Shown: positions 21,977 to 30,920 of the stretch, piece by piece
How the letters are laid out: every line of letters starts with the position of its first letter
Position numbering within the stretch: the first letter of the stretch is position 1
Assembly: GCA_020073245.1 (NCBI GenBank)
Contig: JAIQFQ010000010.1
Location: 1-64,000 of the forward strand
Source of the DNA: Terriglobia bacterium
Lineage (GTDB): Bacteria > Acidobacteriota > Thermoanaerobaculia > Thermoanaerobaculales > Thermoanaerobaculaceae
Reading direction: 5' to 3'
Length of the DNA stretch: 64,000 nucleotides
Made by a program: the position numbers and the translations under genes
The notes under the pieces: model-generated
Told to the model about the DNA's origin: nothing
Database searches by the model: none
What the model saw: the letters and a program-made list of their open reading frames with translations, nothing else

Positions 21977-23249
21977 GGATCATTGGCGTCTTCGGAGGGG
22001 CTTCGTCCTCGATGCGGAAAGCTGCCGCCGCCCGCGATGCGAGGGGTCCGACCTCGACGGTCCTGTCGCCCACCTCGAGCGTGACCAGCGGCTGTCCCGG
22101 CTCGATGGGGTCCCCGACCCTCGCATGAACCCTGAGCCCGGCAGCAAGGTCGATCCGGTCACCCTGGCGTCTTCGGCCAGCACCTAAGGAGACTGCAATC
22201 CAACCAAGACCCTCGCCATCGACCGCGGCGACAAAACCTCCGCGGTGTGCAGGAACCGGAACTGTCCGAGAGGGTCTTGCGAGCCTCGACTCGTCAGGAT
22301 CGCCGCCGTGTGCCCGCACGACCTCGGCCCATCGCGCCAGAGCACTCCCGTCCGCGAGTCTGCGTTCCAGCTCCGCTCTCGCGACCCCGCGGTCCCGCCC
22401 GGCGAGGACGAGCGCCTCGACTGCCAGCTCCACGGTGAGCCCGCGCAGGCGTCCGTCACCACGGCCGCCCAGCACCTCGAGCGCAGCTCTCACCTCGGAG
22501 GCGCACCCCAGCCGGTCGCCGAGGGGCTGGGTCATGTCCGTTATGAGGGAGTGGACCGAGACGCCGGCGCGGTGCCCCACTCCCACCAGCGCCTCCGCAA
22601 GCTCCCTGGCCGCTTCCGGTGTCCTGCAGAACGCTCCGGATCCGCATTTCACGTCCAAGACCAGCCGCCGTGCACCGACCGCGAGTTTCTTCGACATGAT
22701 CGACGCCACGATCAACGGCAGAGAAGGCACCGTGCCCGTCACGTCGCGAAGGAGGTACAGCCTGCGATCGGCCGGGGCGACCTCGTCACTCTGAGCCGCG
22801 ATCCCCACCCCGCACCTCGACAGCCGATCGAGTGCCTCTGACCGGCTCACACACACCCGAAATCCATGAACCGCGGAGAGCTTGTCGAGTGTCCCCTGCG
22901 TGTGGCCGAGGCCGGCGCCCGCCATCATCACGACTGGAACGCCGCAGGCAGCCACGAGCGGCGCAAACACCAGCGACACCGAGTCGCCGACACCTCCGGT
23001 GGAGTGCTTGTCGACGGCCTCGGGAACGCTCTCCCCGAGCCTCCAGCACGCGCCAGAGTCCCGCATCGCCTCGACGAGGTCCTGAATCTCCCGCGCGCTG
23101 GCGCCGCGGATGCAGATCGCCATCAACATCGCAGCCAGCTGCTCGTCCGGAATATGGCCGTTGCTGGCGCCCCGCACGAAGGCCTGGACCTCGTCTGGGG
23201 TGAGCTCGAACCCGTCGCGCTTCCTCGCAATCACCTCGACGAAGTTCAC
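21951..23249 (-). CDS. deoA: pyrimidine-nucleoside/thymidine phosphorylase
   Basis: Phosphorolyses thymidine or uridine in nucleoside salvage. The 432-residue protein has the family features: NFVEVIARKRDGFELT at the N-terminus, the phosphate-site DKHSTGGVGDSVS, MAGAGLGHTQGTLDKL, and MSKKLAVGARRLVLDVKCGSGAF, with a C-terminal PYNP domain from about 340. Choice between deoA-type and pdp-type specificity is uncertain. The GTG at 23249 has AGGAGG seven bases ahead and begins at the conserved region, so the longer frame was rejected. Confidence 0.92.
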   Translation of the reverse strand: MNFVEVIARKRDGFELTPDEVQAFVRGASNGHIPDEQLAAMLMAICIRGASAREIQDLVEAMRDSGACWRLGESVPEAVDKHSTGGVGDSVSLVFAPLVAACGVPVVMMAGAGLGHTQGTLDKLSAVHGFRVCVSRSEALDRLSRCGVGIAAQSDEVAPADRRLYLLRDVTGTVPSLPLIVASIMSKKLAVGARRLVLDVKCGSGAFCRTPEAARELAEALVGVGHRAGVSVHSLITDMTQPLGDRLGCASEVRAALEVLGGRGDGRLRGLTVELAVEALVLAGRDRGVARAELERRLADGSALARWAEVVRAHGGDPDESRLARPSRTVPVPAHRGGFVAAVDGEGLGWIAVSLGAGRRRQGDRIDLAAGLRVHARVGDPIEPGQPLVTLEVGDRTVEVGPLASRAAAAFRIEDEAPPKTPMILARLGGAD

Positions 23250-23337
23250 CCTGCCACCTCCTGGGACCCACGCCCCGCCGGTGCGAGTGGTCATCGGGGC
23301 GGGGACGCTGCCGAACGGGGCAGGCCCCGGCCTGGAA

Positions 23338-24051
23338 TCAGCTCGCGGAGGAGAGACGCTGCTGCGCGTCGGAACGGTATGGCGAGTCCGGGAAGTCCTC
23401 GACGAGCTTGCGGTAGAGCCGGTTGGCCTCCTCCGGCTTGCCCTCGTGCTCCCAAACCCTGGCGAGTTCGAAAAGTGCGGCGTCCCGCGGCAACCGGGGG
23501 TCCTTGCCCGCGACCATGGCCTCCAGATCGCTGACGAGTTGCGTGCCCTCCCCCTTCGCGATTCTGAGTCGGATCAGATCGAGCATGGCGAGCCGGACCA
23601 GCGGGTCGTCTGAGTGCCGGCTCGTGACCTCGCTCAGCTTCCGGATGGCGAGAGCTTGGTCACCCCGATCGGCGGCGATCCGCGCCAGGAAGATGGCCGC
23701 GACGCGGGTCTGGGGAGTCAGCCAGTATTTCGAGCTCACGGCCTGGAAGGCCTTCTCCGCCGCGTCCAGGCGCTGGACGTCGGTGGCGAAACGGAACTTC
23801 TCTCCGGCGGACGCGGCACCGCCAACCGGGGCCTGATACGTGGCGACGGCCTCGGCGATCGCCCGCCCGGCAGCATCGTTGCGGCTGCCAAGGAAGGTTG
23901 TGACGCCCCAATAGATCAGGGCCAGGGAAAGCACGCAGCCGAGCCCGACGGCCGCCTGCCGCCAGTTCTGGCCCATCCAGTGGAAGCTCCGGTCCACGAG
24001 CGAAATGAACTCGTCTTGCTTGATCTGCTTGCGTGTCAGTCGGCGTCCCAC
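23338..24051 (-). CDS. YfgM-like tetratricopeptide membrane protein
   Basis: A 237-residue protein. A basic cytoplasmic N-terminus (RRLTRKQIKQDEF) precedes one membrane helix (AAVGLGCVLSLALIYWGVTTFL) and a periplasmic TPR-like domain of about 170 residues. The final repeat (AALFELARVWEHEGKPEEANRLYRKLVEDFPDSPY) is a clear TPR. The layout matches YfgM, an ancillary SecYEG/chaperone-network protein. Encoded 22 bases downstream of skp, which supports a shared envelope-protein role. GTG start with GGGAG ahead. Confidence 0.75.
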   Translation of the reverse strand: MGRRLTRKQIKQDEFISLVDRSFHWMGQNWRQAAVGLGCVLSLALIYWGVTTFLGSRNDAAGRAIAEAVATYQAPVGGAASAGEKFRFATDVQRLDAAEKAFQAVSSKYWLTPQTRVAAIFLARIAADRGDQALAIRKLSEVTSRHSDDPLVRLAMLDLIRLRIAKGEGTQLVSDLEAMVAGKDPRLPRDAALFELARVWEHEGKPEEANRLYRKLVEDFPDSPYRSDAQQRLSSAS

Positions 24052-24073
24052 GATGGCACTCCCTGGTGTGTCT

Positions 24074-24664
24074 CTACTTCGCCGGTGCCGCGCTGGCGGA
24101 GGCGCTCAGCGGGTAGCGCTCGTTGTAGAGCTTGATCACGGTGTCCGTGATATCCGCCGAGGTAGCCATGTATGCCAACTGATCCGGGTTGAAGATGAAG
24201 ACCGCCGTCAAGCGGTTCTCGTCGGCGTACTTGCTGATGATCTCCTGCAGTTTGCCGCCGAGCTCCTTCAGCAGGCCCTGCCGCTTGGCTTCGAAGTCCC
24301 GCTTCACGTTCCGCGTCTTGTCCTCGAACTCGCGTTGCTTGGCGACAAGGCGCTTGTTCAGTTCGGCAAGCGCATCCTGAGAAGCGACTCCCTGCTTCGT
24401 GATCATCTCACCTTTGAGGTCGTTGATTTCCTTGTCGAGCTTCCCGAGCTCATCTTGGCGGGGCCCGGCCCAAGCGTCGAGTTCCTTCAAGCGGGCCTTG
24501 CCCTCGTCGGTGCTTGCCAGCGCCCGTTGCACGATGACAAAAGCGATCTTGGTCTGGGAGGACCCCGCCTGCGGGGCCTGCGTCGGCGCCAGCTGTTGCG
24601 CCAGGGAACCCGAAGCCAGCAGCACCCCTGCCAGGACCGCTCCACCAAGCCTCGTGCCAACCAT
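24074..24664 (-). CDS. skp: OmpH/Skp-family periplasmic chaperone
   Basis: A 196-residue exported chaperone for outer-membrane proteins. A signal peptide (VGTRLGGAVLAGVLLASGSLAQ) is followed by a beta-strand KIAFVIVQRAL and a long charged coiled-coil (about 55-150) that would form the Skp tentacles. The protein ends in a short beta-alpha element (RLTAVFIFNPDQLAY ... TDTVIKLYNERYP), the family pattern. The ATG at 24664 has GGAGG ahead. It implies a diderm cell. First gene of the skp-YfgM-deoA-ABC-F run. Confidence 0.88.
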   Translation of the reverse strand: MVGTRLGGAVLAGVLLASGSLAQQLAPTQAPQAGSSQTKIAFVIVQRALASTDEGKARLKELDAWAGPRQDELGKLDKEINDLKGEMITKQGVASQDALAELNKRLVAKQREFEDKTRNVKRDFEAKRQGLLKELGGKLQEIISKYADENRLTAVFIFNPDQLAYMATSADITDTVIKLYNERYPLSASASAAPAK

Positions 24665-24695
24665 AAGAACCTCCAGCCGCATTCTGCGGCGGGAG

Positions 24696-24747
24696 ATTCT
24701 AGCACGCGGCTCGCCACAGATCCCTCATGGACTGCCCAGGCTAGAAT
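24696..24747. promoter_or_regulatory. divergent -10 boxes between skp and alcohol dehydrogenase
   Basis: TAGAAT occurs on the minus strand (plus-strand 24696-24701), about 31 bases ahead of the skp ATG. It occurs on the plus strand at 24742-24747, 21 bases ahead of the dehydrogenase GTG. Both genes carry ribosome sites, unlike the leaderless genes. No good -35 is seen for either. Confidence 0.45.
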
Positions 24748-24768
24748 TGCCAAGGGAGATCGCGCAAC

Positions 24769-25767
24769 GTGAAAGCGATGGTGCTGGAGAGGCCCGCTGC
24801 CATCGAAACCCGCCCGCTCGCGGCCAGGGAGATGGCAGAAGGCCCGCTTGCCGTTGGAGAGGTCCGCTTGCGGGTTCGCGCCTGCGGAGTCTGCAGAACC
24901 GACCTCCATACGGTTGAGGGCGAGATCGCACTGCCTCGCCTCCCGCTCACCCCCGGCCACCAGATCGTTGGGATCGTCGACGAGCTTGGTCCGGGCGCAC
25001 CGAGCGAGCTGCTCGGACGGCGAGTGGGCGTCGCATGGATGGGCGGCGTCTGTGGACGTTGCGCCTGGTGCGTGAGCGGCCGGGAGAACCTCTGTCCGGA
25101 GGCGCGGTTCACCGGGTTGCACCGTGACGGCGGCTATGCGGAGCGGGCCGTCGTCCGCGCGGACTTCACATACCAGCTGCCGGAAGGGTTCAACGACGTT
25201 CAGGCTGCCCCGCTGCTTTGCGCGGGTGTGATCGGGTACCGTGCCCTCAAGCTGGCGGGTGCGCTGGGCGGCGGGAAGCTTGGGATATTCGGTTTTGGCG
25301 CCTCGGCCCACGTGGCGATCCAGATCGCCCGCCACGCAGGGTGCGAGGTGTTCATCTTCACGCGCGCCGCGCGCCACCACACGCACGCATACTCGCTCGG
25401 CGCCGCATGGGTCGGGTCTCCCGATGATTCTCCGCCGGCGGAGATCGACCACGCGGTGATCTTCTCCCCTGCCGGTGAGCAGGTGCCTCTGGGGCTGCGC
25501 AACCTTGCCCGAGGCGGCACCATCGCGTGCGCCGGCGTGACCATGAGCGACCTGCCGGGTTTCCCGTACGCTCTCCTCTACCACGAGCGCGCGGTCCGTT
25601 CCGTCGCCAATGCCACGCGCGCCGACGCGCAGGACCTGCTCGCGCTGGCGGCTCGGATCCCCATCGCAACGAGCGTCGAAGTGCTGCCGCTGGAGGACGC
25701 CAACGAGGCTCTCCAGCGGGTGAAGCGTTCGGACGTCACCGGCGCCCTCGTCCTATGCCCACGGTGA
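24769..25767 (+). CDS. zinc-dependent alcohol dehydrogenase (AdhA-like MDR)
   Basis: A 332-residue MDR dehydrogenase. The catalytic zinc region CGVCRTDLHTVEG and GHQIVGIV are followed by the structural-zinc cysteines CGRCAWCVSGRENLC and a Rossmann core LGIFGFGASAHVAIQIARHAG. Likely substrates are primary alcohols/aldehydes with NAD(P)H. The start GTG has GGGAG nine bases ahead. Its last codons overlap the start of the radical-SAM gene, so both belong to one operon. Confidence 0.92.
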   Translation: MKAMVLERPAAIETRPLAAREMAEGPLAVGEVRLRVRACGVCRTDLHTVEGEIALPRLPLTPGHQIVGIVDELGPGAPSELLGRRVGVAWMGGVCGRCAWCVSGRENLCPEARFTGLHRDGGYAERAVVRADFTYQLPEGFNDVQAAPLLCAGVIGYRALKLAGALGGGKLGIFGFGASAHVAIQIARHAGCEVFIFTRAARHHTHAYSLGAAWVGSPDDSPPAEIDHAVIFSPAGEQVPLGLRNLARGGTIACAGVTMSDLPGFPYALLYHERAVRSVANATRADAQDLLALAARIPIATSVEVLPLEDANEALQRVKRSDVTGALVLCPR

Positions 25768-26735
25768 GGCGAAGAGAACGCACGGGGTCGGCGGCCTTCG
25801 AGCCGCGCTATCGGACGATGCTGGCGACCGGTGAGCTGGCCTACCGTGCTGAGAGACTCGAGGCGCTGTACGCCTGCTGCGAGCTCTGCCCGCGCAAGTG
25901 CCGCATCGATCGGCGCAGCGACCTCGGCGCATGCCGGACGCCCGCTGTTCCGGTGGTGGCTTCCTGGGGCCCGCACATGGGAGAGGAGCCGCCCCTCTCC
26001 GGCTCGCGGGGGTCCGGGACGATCTTCCTCGCCAACTGCAACCTGACCTGCGCCTACTGTCAGAACGCCGACGTCTCGCAGTCCCCGGGTGCGTGGGCCG
26101 GGGACGCGACGACCGCGATGGACGTGGCTCGAATCATGCTCGAGTTGCAGGCGTGCGGGTGCCACAACGTGAACTGGGTGTCCCCCACACACCAGGTTCC
26201 GGCGCTCGTCAGGGCCCTGACCCTGGCGGCGGGGGACGGACTCGTATTGCCCGTCGTCTACAACAGCAACGGCTACGACGCGCCCGAGGCCCTGCGGCTG
26301 CTCGACGGCGTGATCGACATCTACATGCCGGATCTGAAGTATGCGGCCGCCCGGACCGGCTCGGCGCTCTCGGGTGTCCCGGACTACCCGGCCGCCGCCC
26401 GGGCCGCCATCGCCGAGATGTTCCGCCAGGTCGGCGCGGCCTGGGAGATCGCCCCGGACGGAACCCTGCGGCGGGGGTTGCTGGTGCGGCAGCTCGTGCT
26501 CCCCGACGAGCTTTCCGGAACCAGCGAGAGCCTGCTCTGGCTGGCCGAGGAGCTTTCCCCGGACATCGCGGTGAGCCTGATGTGCCAGTACCGCCCGCAC
26601 CACAGGGCCACGCAGCTCGCGGGTTACCCAGGCCTCCGCCGAACGGTCAGCCGTGACGAGTGGAAGGCGGCGCTGTCGGCGCTCGCACGCTCCAACCGGA
26701 GCCGCCACACGCTCGTTCAACAGTACCGGGGATGA
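25755..26735 (+). CDS. radical SAM protein, PflX-like (COG1313 type)
   Basis: A 326-residue radical-SAM enzyme resembling the uncharacterised PflX branch of pyruvate-formate-lyase-activating proteins. An N-terminal cysteine motif CCELCPRKCRI is followed by ASWGPHMGEEPPLSG, GSGTIFLANCNL and the cluster-binding CNLTCAYC. HQVPAL and YMPDLKY are also seen as in PflX. No glycyl-radical enzyme is encoded nearby, so the target is unknown. The ATG at 25755 overlaps the dehydrogenase gene by 13 bases; GTG 25764 is an alternative. Confidence 0.85.
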   Translation: MPTVRRRERTGSAAFEPRYRTMLATGELAYRAERLEALYACCELCPRKCRIDRRSDLGACRTPAVPVVASWGPHMGEEPPLSGSRGSGTIFLANCNLTCAYCQNADVSQSPGAWAGDATTAMDVARIMLELQACGCHNVNWVSPTHQVPALVRALTLAAGDGLVLPVVYNSNGYDAPEALRLLDGVIDIYMPDLKYAAARTGSALSGVPDYPAAARAAIAEMFRQVGAAWEIAPDGTLRRGLLVRQLVLPDELSGTSESLLWLAEELSPDIAVSLMCQYRPHHRATQLAGYPGLRRTVSRDEWKAALSALARSNRSRHTLVQQYRG

Positions 26736-26748
26736 GCGCGCCGAGAAG

Positions 26749-27183
26749 TCACCTGCGAGGTCGGTCCGGCCCTACGCCTGAAACCTCACGGGCCCTGAAG
26801 CCCGCGGCCTCCCACGCTTCCTTCTTTCCCTCGTCCTCGGCCGCGCCGGTCACGAAGTCGTGTACTTCCGGCCATTCACGCGCGGCGACTGTGTCCTGGA
26901 GGCGGTCGCCGACCACCAGCACCTCGGCCCTGTTCGGGTTTCCCAGGACCCCGGTGACGATGACGACCGGATCGTCGGCATCCCCGATGCCATCCCACAC
27001 GGCGTGGGGCACGAAGGAGTTCTGGGCGAAGGTCCACAGGTACTCGTCGAGAACCGCCGCTCGGCCCCGGTCGGACAACCAGACGACCACTCGTTGGCCA
27101 CGCTGGTAGAGCATCTCGGCCAAACGGCACGCCTCGAGCGCCTTCTTGCTCCCCGTCAGTCGGTGCAGGATCACCTCGCCCAC
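26749..27183 (-). CDS. holC: DNA polymerase III chi subunit (HolC)-like
   Basis: A 144-residue protein matching the HolC pattern. LEACRLAEMLYQRGQRVVVWLSDRG is followed by the signature LDEYLWTFAQNSFVPHAVW, then a DDPVVIVTG strand and VLVVGDRL. Chi links the clamp loader to SSB in the replisome. The final 30 residues are an added charged tail. GTG start with GGAGGG about seven bases ahead. HolC is best known from Proteobacteria, which makes its presence here notable. Convergent with the radical-SAM gene, 13 bases apart. Confidence 0.8.
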   Translation of the reverse strand: MGEVILHRLTGSKKALEACRLAEMLYQRGQRVVVWLSDRGRAAVLDEYLWTFAQNSFVPHAVWDGIGDADDPVVIVTGVLGNPNRAEVLVVGDRLQDTVAAREWPEVHDFVTGAAEDEGKKEAWEAAGFRAREVSGVGPDRPRR

Positions 27184-27307
27184 TGCCGATCCCTCCCCTG
27201 CTCCTCTGCCCCTCGGCGCCGCTCCGCGTCCACCCTACCGGCCTCGGGCGAAATGGCGAAGGCCCCTTGCCGAGGTCCGGGCGCCCTGCCCGAGGGCGTT
27301 CCGTTCC

Positions 27308-28789
27308 CTACTTCTCGATCGGTCGCAGCGTCATTGGGTCCAGCAGCGGCAGCCGGACGATCGGGCCGAGCTTCTCGAATCTCGCCTCGGGGTGGTCGGG
27401 ATGCCCTTTGAGGATCTCTTCGATGTTCCCCACCACGAGGATGATCAGCTGGTCCGGTTTGATGTGCGCTGTGGCCGCCTTCGCGACATCGGCCGCCGTG
27501 ACCGCTCCGACACGCTCACGGTAGTTCTTCCAGTAATCGTGGGACAGGCCAACGAGTTCGTCCTGTGCAAAGCGACCGACTGTCTTGAGCTTGCTCTCGA
27601 AGGTGCGCGGGAGCGTCTCGGTAAACGAGTTCTTGCTGGTCACCAGTTCCTTCTCGGTCACCGTTCCCGTGCGAATCTTGGCGATGAGGTCGGTCGTGAG
27701 CTTGGCCGCCTGCGCGCAGGTCGACGATTTTGACTGGAAGAATGCGCGGAAGACGCCGGGGTAGACGTCGCCGATCGAGTACCGGGAGTACGCCGAGTAG
27801 GCGAGGCCTTCGTCCGAGCGCACCCGAGACATCATCCAGGCCGTGAAACCGCCGCCGCCGAGAATGTCGTTGGCGACCGAGAGGGCGAACTCGTCGGCGA
27901 GCGGGCGCTTGACGCCGATATGACCGATGGACACGCGGCCCTGGTTGACGTCCGGCTTGTTGACGAGGTAGACCCCCGGCTTCGCTGACTCGGAGGGTTG
28001 GGGCACCTGGGGCACGGCAGGTCCGCTCGCCTTCCACGCGCCCAGGGTCGCGTTGAGCTTGGCGATCATCGCCGCCCTGTCGAAGTCGCCGGCGACCGCG
28101 AGGACGAAATTGGCAGGGTTGGCCAGGCGCTTGTGAAACGCGATCAGGTCGTCACGGGTGATACCGTCCACCGAGGCCTTCGTGGCAAGCCGGTTGAGCC
28201 AGTAACCCGTGCCGTAGATGAGGCGGTCCAGCTCCCGGCCCTCGATCGCTTCGGTCTCGTCGTTCCGGCGCTTCATCTCCGAGAGCATGTCCTCCTTGGC
28301 CTTGGCCAGGCGGACCTCATCGAACCGGGGTTCCCTGAGAACGTCCATCAGGAGGGAAAGGCCACGGTCGATGTCCTTCGACAACAGGTTGAGACTGACC
28401 GTCCCGGAAACGCCTCGCACGGAAGCCGTGAGCGAGGCCGCGAGGAAATCCAGCTCCTCGTCGAGGGCCTTGGCCTCGAGCTTTCCCGCGCCACCGGTCC
28501 GCCAGACCGTGCCGGTCAGCTCCGCGAGGCCCTCCTTACCGGCCGGTTCCAGGTACTGCCCCCCGCGCAGGAGGACCTGAACCGTCACAAGGGGGAGCAT
28601 CCTGTCCTCGGCGATGTAGCACGGCACGCCGTTCGCCAGCTTGACTCTCATGGCGGCAGCGTTGGGCACGTTGAAGTTGAGTGGCGGGAAGTTGAGCCGT
28701 TCTGGTCTGGCCGGTATCTCGGTGGCCACCGCCGACGCGGCAGAGGCCAAGGTGATCGCGGCCGCCAAGGTTCCGTTCAAGCGTCGCAT
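27308..28789 (-). CDS. M16 peptidase-family protein, non-catalytic partner subunit
   Basis: A 493-residue exported protein (signal peptide through ASAVATEIP) with two M16 half-domains. The zinc motif HxxEH is absent, with GLAELTG at that place. The second half keeps the M16 R/Y signature (ILGGGGFTAWMMSRVRSDEGLAYSAYSRYS). This is the usual non-catalytic partner of a heterodimeric M16B peptidase. It is encoded 20 bases after the catalytic partner and would pair with it in the periplasm. Confidence 0.88.
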   Translation of the reverse strand: MRRLNGTLAAAITLASAASAVATEIPARPERLNFPPLNFNVPNAAAMRVKLANGVPCYIAEDRMLPLVTVQVLLRGGQYLEPAGKEGLAELTGTVWRTGGAGKLEAKALDEELDFLAASLTASVRGVSGTVSLNLLSKDIDRGLSLLMDVLREPRFDEVRLAKAKEDMLSEMKRRNDETEAIEGRELDRLIYGTGYWLNRLATKASVDGITRDDLIAFHKRLANPANFVLAVAGDFDRAAMIAKLNATLGAWKASGPAVPQVPQPSESAKPGVYLVNKPDVNQGRVSIGHIGVKRPLADEFALSVANDILGGGGFTAWMMSRVRSDEGLAYSAYSRYSIGDVYPGVFRAFFQSKSSTCAQAAKLTTDLIAKIRTGTVTEKELVTSKNSFTETLPRTFESKLKTVGRFAQDELVGLSHDYWKNYRERVGAVTAADVAKAATAHIKPDQLIILVVGNIEEILKGHPDHPEARFEKLGPIVRLPLLDPMTLRPIEK

Positions 28790-28809
28790 TGGGGTCTTCT
28801 CCTCCCGCC

Positions 28810-30606
28810 CTACGCCTTGGGCTTCTCGCCTGTCGGCGGGGTCTTCTGCTCGGCGTTCCCCTTCTCCGGGGCAGCGGGCAGAGAATCCAGGTGCCCCTGG
28901 GCTTTCTTGACGAGATAGTCGAACGCGGGCTTCATCTCTTCCGGCACCTTCGCCGACATCTGGCGCATGCGCGTGACGGCCTGCTCGAGCTTGCCACGGT
29001 CGGTCATCTGGATGATCTGGGCAAGCTGCTGCTTGATCATCCCCTTGACCTCGGCCGGAAGGGCGGCGAGCTCCGGATCCTCAGCCGCGCTGCCCGCCTT
29101 GCGCAGGTAGGTCGCGACGTTGCGGTTCTCCTTCGTGAGGTACTTCTGGGCAACGCGCTGGATGTCGGCAGCGGTGACGGCCTGCACCCTCTTCGGACCC
29201 TCGTTGAGGAACGTCCACGTGTCGTACGAGTCGTAGAGCAGGAGCTGAAGCATGAGATAGAAGTTGGACTGCAGGCGCCGGAACGAGTTCGCGAGTTCCT
29301 GGTTCTTGACCTTCTGCAGCTCGTGTTCTCCGACCGGCTCCTTCGCGAGCTTGTCGAGCTCGGCGACGAGGCTGGCCTCGACCTCCTCCGGACGCCTACC
29401 ATCCTTGACCTCGGCGTCCGCCTCGAGGTACCCCTGGTATTTCATGGGCCGGAAATCGCACGAGGGCTCCCCCGCCGCGACCTTCTGGTCCTCTACGAGC
29501 GCCTTGTAGAGCCTCCCCGTCCGTTTGTTCAACAGGTCGGCGATCAGCTCGAACGCGAACATTTCGGCGTGGTTGAAAGGAACGGCATGGAAGCGGACGC
29601 GCACCTCGGGGTTCGTGTCGGCTTCCGCGAGGAGGCGCTTCTCGGCCAGCTGCGGCGTCTCGTCGGTGATCATCTCGGGCGGTGCGGTCTTCCCGGTCGG
29701 GATCCGGCCGAAGTACTCCCTCGCGAGCTCCAACGCCTTACCGCTGTCGAAGTCGCCGACGATCGCGGCCGTGAGGTTGTTTGGCGCGTAGTACGTGGCG
29801 AAGTACGACTCTGCCTCGCTCCGGCTGATGGACTCGACGTCCGAGGGCCAGCCCACGACAGGATGCGAGTACGGCGACGACTCCCAGAACATGGCCTCGA
29901 ACGCCTCTTCGAACTTGCCGGTTGGGGTGGACTCGGTGCGGAGCCTGCGCTCTTCCCTGACGACGTCCCGCTCCGAGTAAAATTCACGGAACACCGGATT
30001 CGCGAGGCGGTCCGACTCCATCCAGAACCAGAGTTCGAGCTTGTTGGAAGGGACCGTGATGAAGTACACCGTCTGGTCCTCGGTGGTGAAGGCGTTCAAG
30101 CTCGAGCCGCCTTCCCTGGTGTAGATCTGGTCGAGTTCGTCCTTGACGATGACCTCCTTCTCGGCCGCGAAGAGTTTCTCGATCTCGGCCTTCAGGTCCT
30201 TGAGACGGGGCGTCATGTTGGCCGGATCGTAGATGTTTCCGGAGATCTCACCGCGCCTGGCCTTCTCCCGCAGGAGCGTGTATTCCTTTTCCATCTCGGC
30301 TCGGATCGCATCCTGCTGGGCCAGGATCCCGGCGTCCTTGGCGAAGTCGCTCGTACCGATGGTCTTCGTGCCCTTGAACATCATGTGCTCGAACAGGTGC
30401 GAGATGCCGGTGATCCCCGGGGCCTCGTTGACCGAGCCGACCCTCGCCACCCACCCGCACGCAACGGTGGGCGAATCGTGTCGCTCCACCATCAGCAGCT
30501 TCAACCCGTTCGGGAGCACCTCCTCGCGAACCCGGACCTGCTGTGCACCCGCCGTTCCCGCGATCAGGAGGAGCACAAGCGCAGTCCCGAGGTACCGTCT
30601 CGTCAT
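28810..30606 (-). CDS. M16 zinc metallopeptidase, catalytic subunit
   Basis: A 598-residue periplasmic protease. A signal peptide (YLGTALVLLLIAGTAGAQ) precedes the inverted zinc motif HLFEH (with the downstream Glu in ESDRLANP). The second half-domain starts near 270. An insertion of about 80 residues after the zinc motif (Lys/Glu-rich, 98-175) and a C-terminal Lys/Glu/Pro-rich tail are lineage-specific additions. The ATG at 30606 has GGAG seven bases ahead; an earlier TTG was rejected. It forms an operon with the non-catalytic partner gene. Confidence 0.92.
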   Translation of the reverse strand: MTRRYLGTALVLLLIAGTAGAQQVRVREEVLPNGLKLLMVERHDSPTVACGWVARVGSVNEAPGITGISHLFEHMMFKGTKTIGTSDFAKDAGILAQQDAIRAEMEKEYTLLREKARRGEISGNIYDPANMTPRLKDLKAEIEKLFAAEKEVIVKDELDQIYTREGGSSLNAFTTEDQTVYFITVPSNKLELWFWMESDRLANPVFREFYSERDVVREERRLRTESTPTGKFEEAFEAMFWESSPYSHPVVGWPSDVESISRSEAESYFATYYAPNNLTAAIVGDFDSGKALELAREYFGRIPTGKTAPPEMITDETPQLAEKRLLAEADTNPEVRVRFHAVPFNHAEMFAFELIADLLNKRTGRLYKALVEDQKVAAGEPSCDFRPMKYQGYLEADAEVKDGRRPEEVEASLVAELDKLAKEPVGEHELQKVKNQELANSFRRLQSNFYLMLQLLLYDSYDTWTFLNEGPKRVQAVTAADIQRVAQKYLTKENRNVATYLRKAGSAAEDPELAALPAEVKGMIKQQLAQIIQMTDRGKLEQAVTRMRQMSAKVPEEMKPAFDYLVKKAQGHLDSLPAAPEKGNAEQKTPPTGEKPKA

Positions 30607-30920
30607 AGTCAAACTCCTTTCGCAACAGGTTTGCCGTGTATCACGCCGCGGGGCGGCCCGTCAACCCGCACGCCGGAATCGACGACTATCAAAGGTTCAA
30701 GAGGAGCAGGTAGGAGGTGAAACATCGAACGTGAAAGGGAAGACACGCCGCACCAGGCCGAAACCCATCCGCGGGCGTTGTATTTCCTTTGACCTTTCAC
30801 CTTTTCCCTTTGACTCTTCCATGATCCCCGGTATGTGGAACATACCCAGCGTTGGCTCTACTCCCGCCAGTAGGCTTCACGGGAGACGGTCTATACTCCC
30901 CTCCCGTTAGGGAGGCGACG
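30607..30920. other. 314-base intergenic region between divergent peptidase genes
   Basis: No gene seen. On the minus strand it holds a -35-like TTGACG (30659-30664) with a weak GATACA 16 bases on, which could serve the M16 operon. On the plus strand TATACT (30892-30897) lies 23 bases before the metallopeptidase ATG. In the middle is an imperfect inverted repeat, GTGAAAGGGAA (30731-30741) versus TTCCCTTTGAC (30804-30814), within a pyrimidine-rich tract (CCTTTGACCTTTCACCTTTT) that looks like a dispersed intergenic repeat. Confidence 0.45.

Noticed and set aside
30900-30915. Stem-loop (CCTCCC / GGGAGG) covering the metallopeptidase ribosome site, a possible RNA thermometer
   Set aside because: The predicted transcription start (near 30904 from TATACT at 30892) would remove most of the 5' arm from the RNA.
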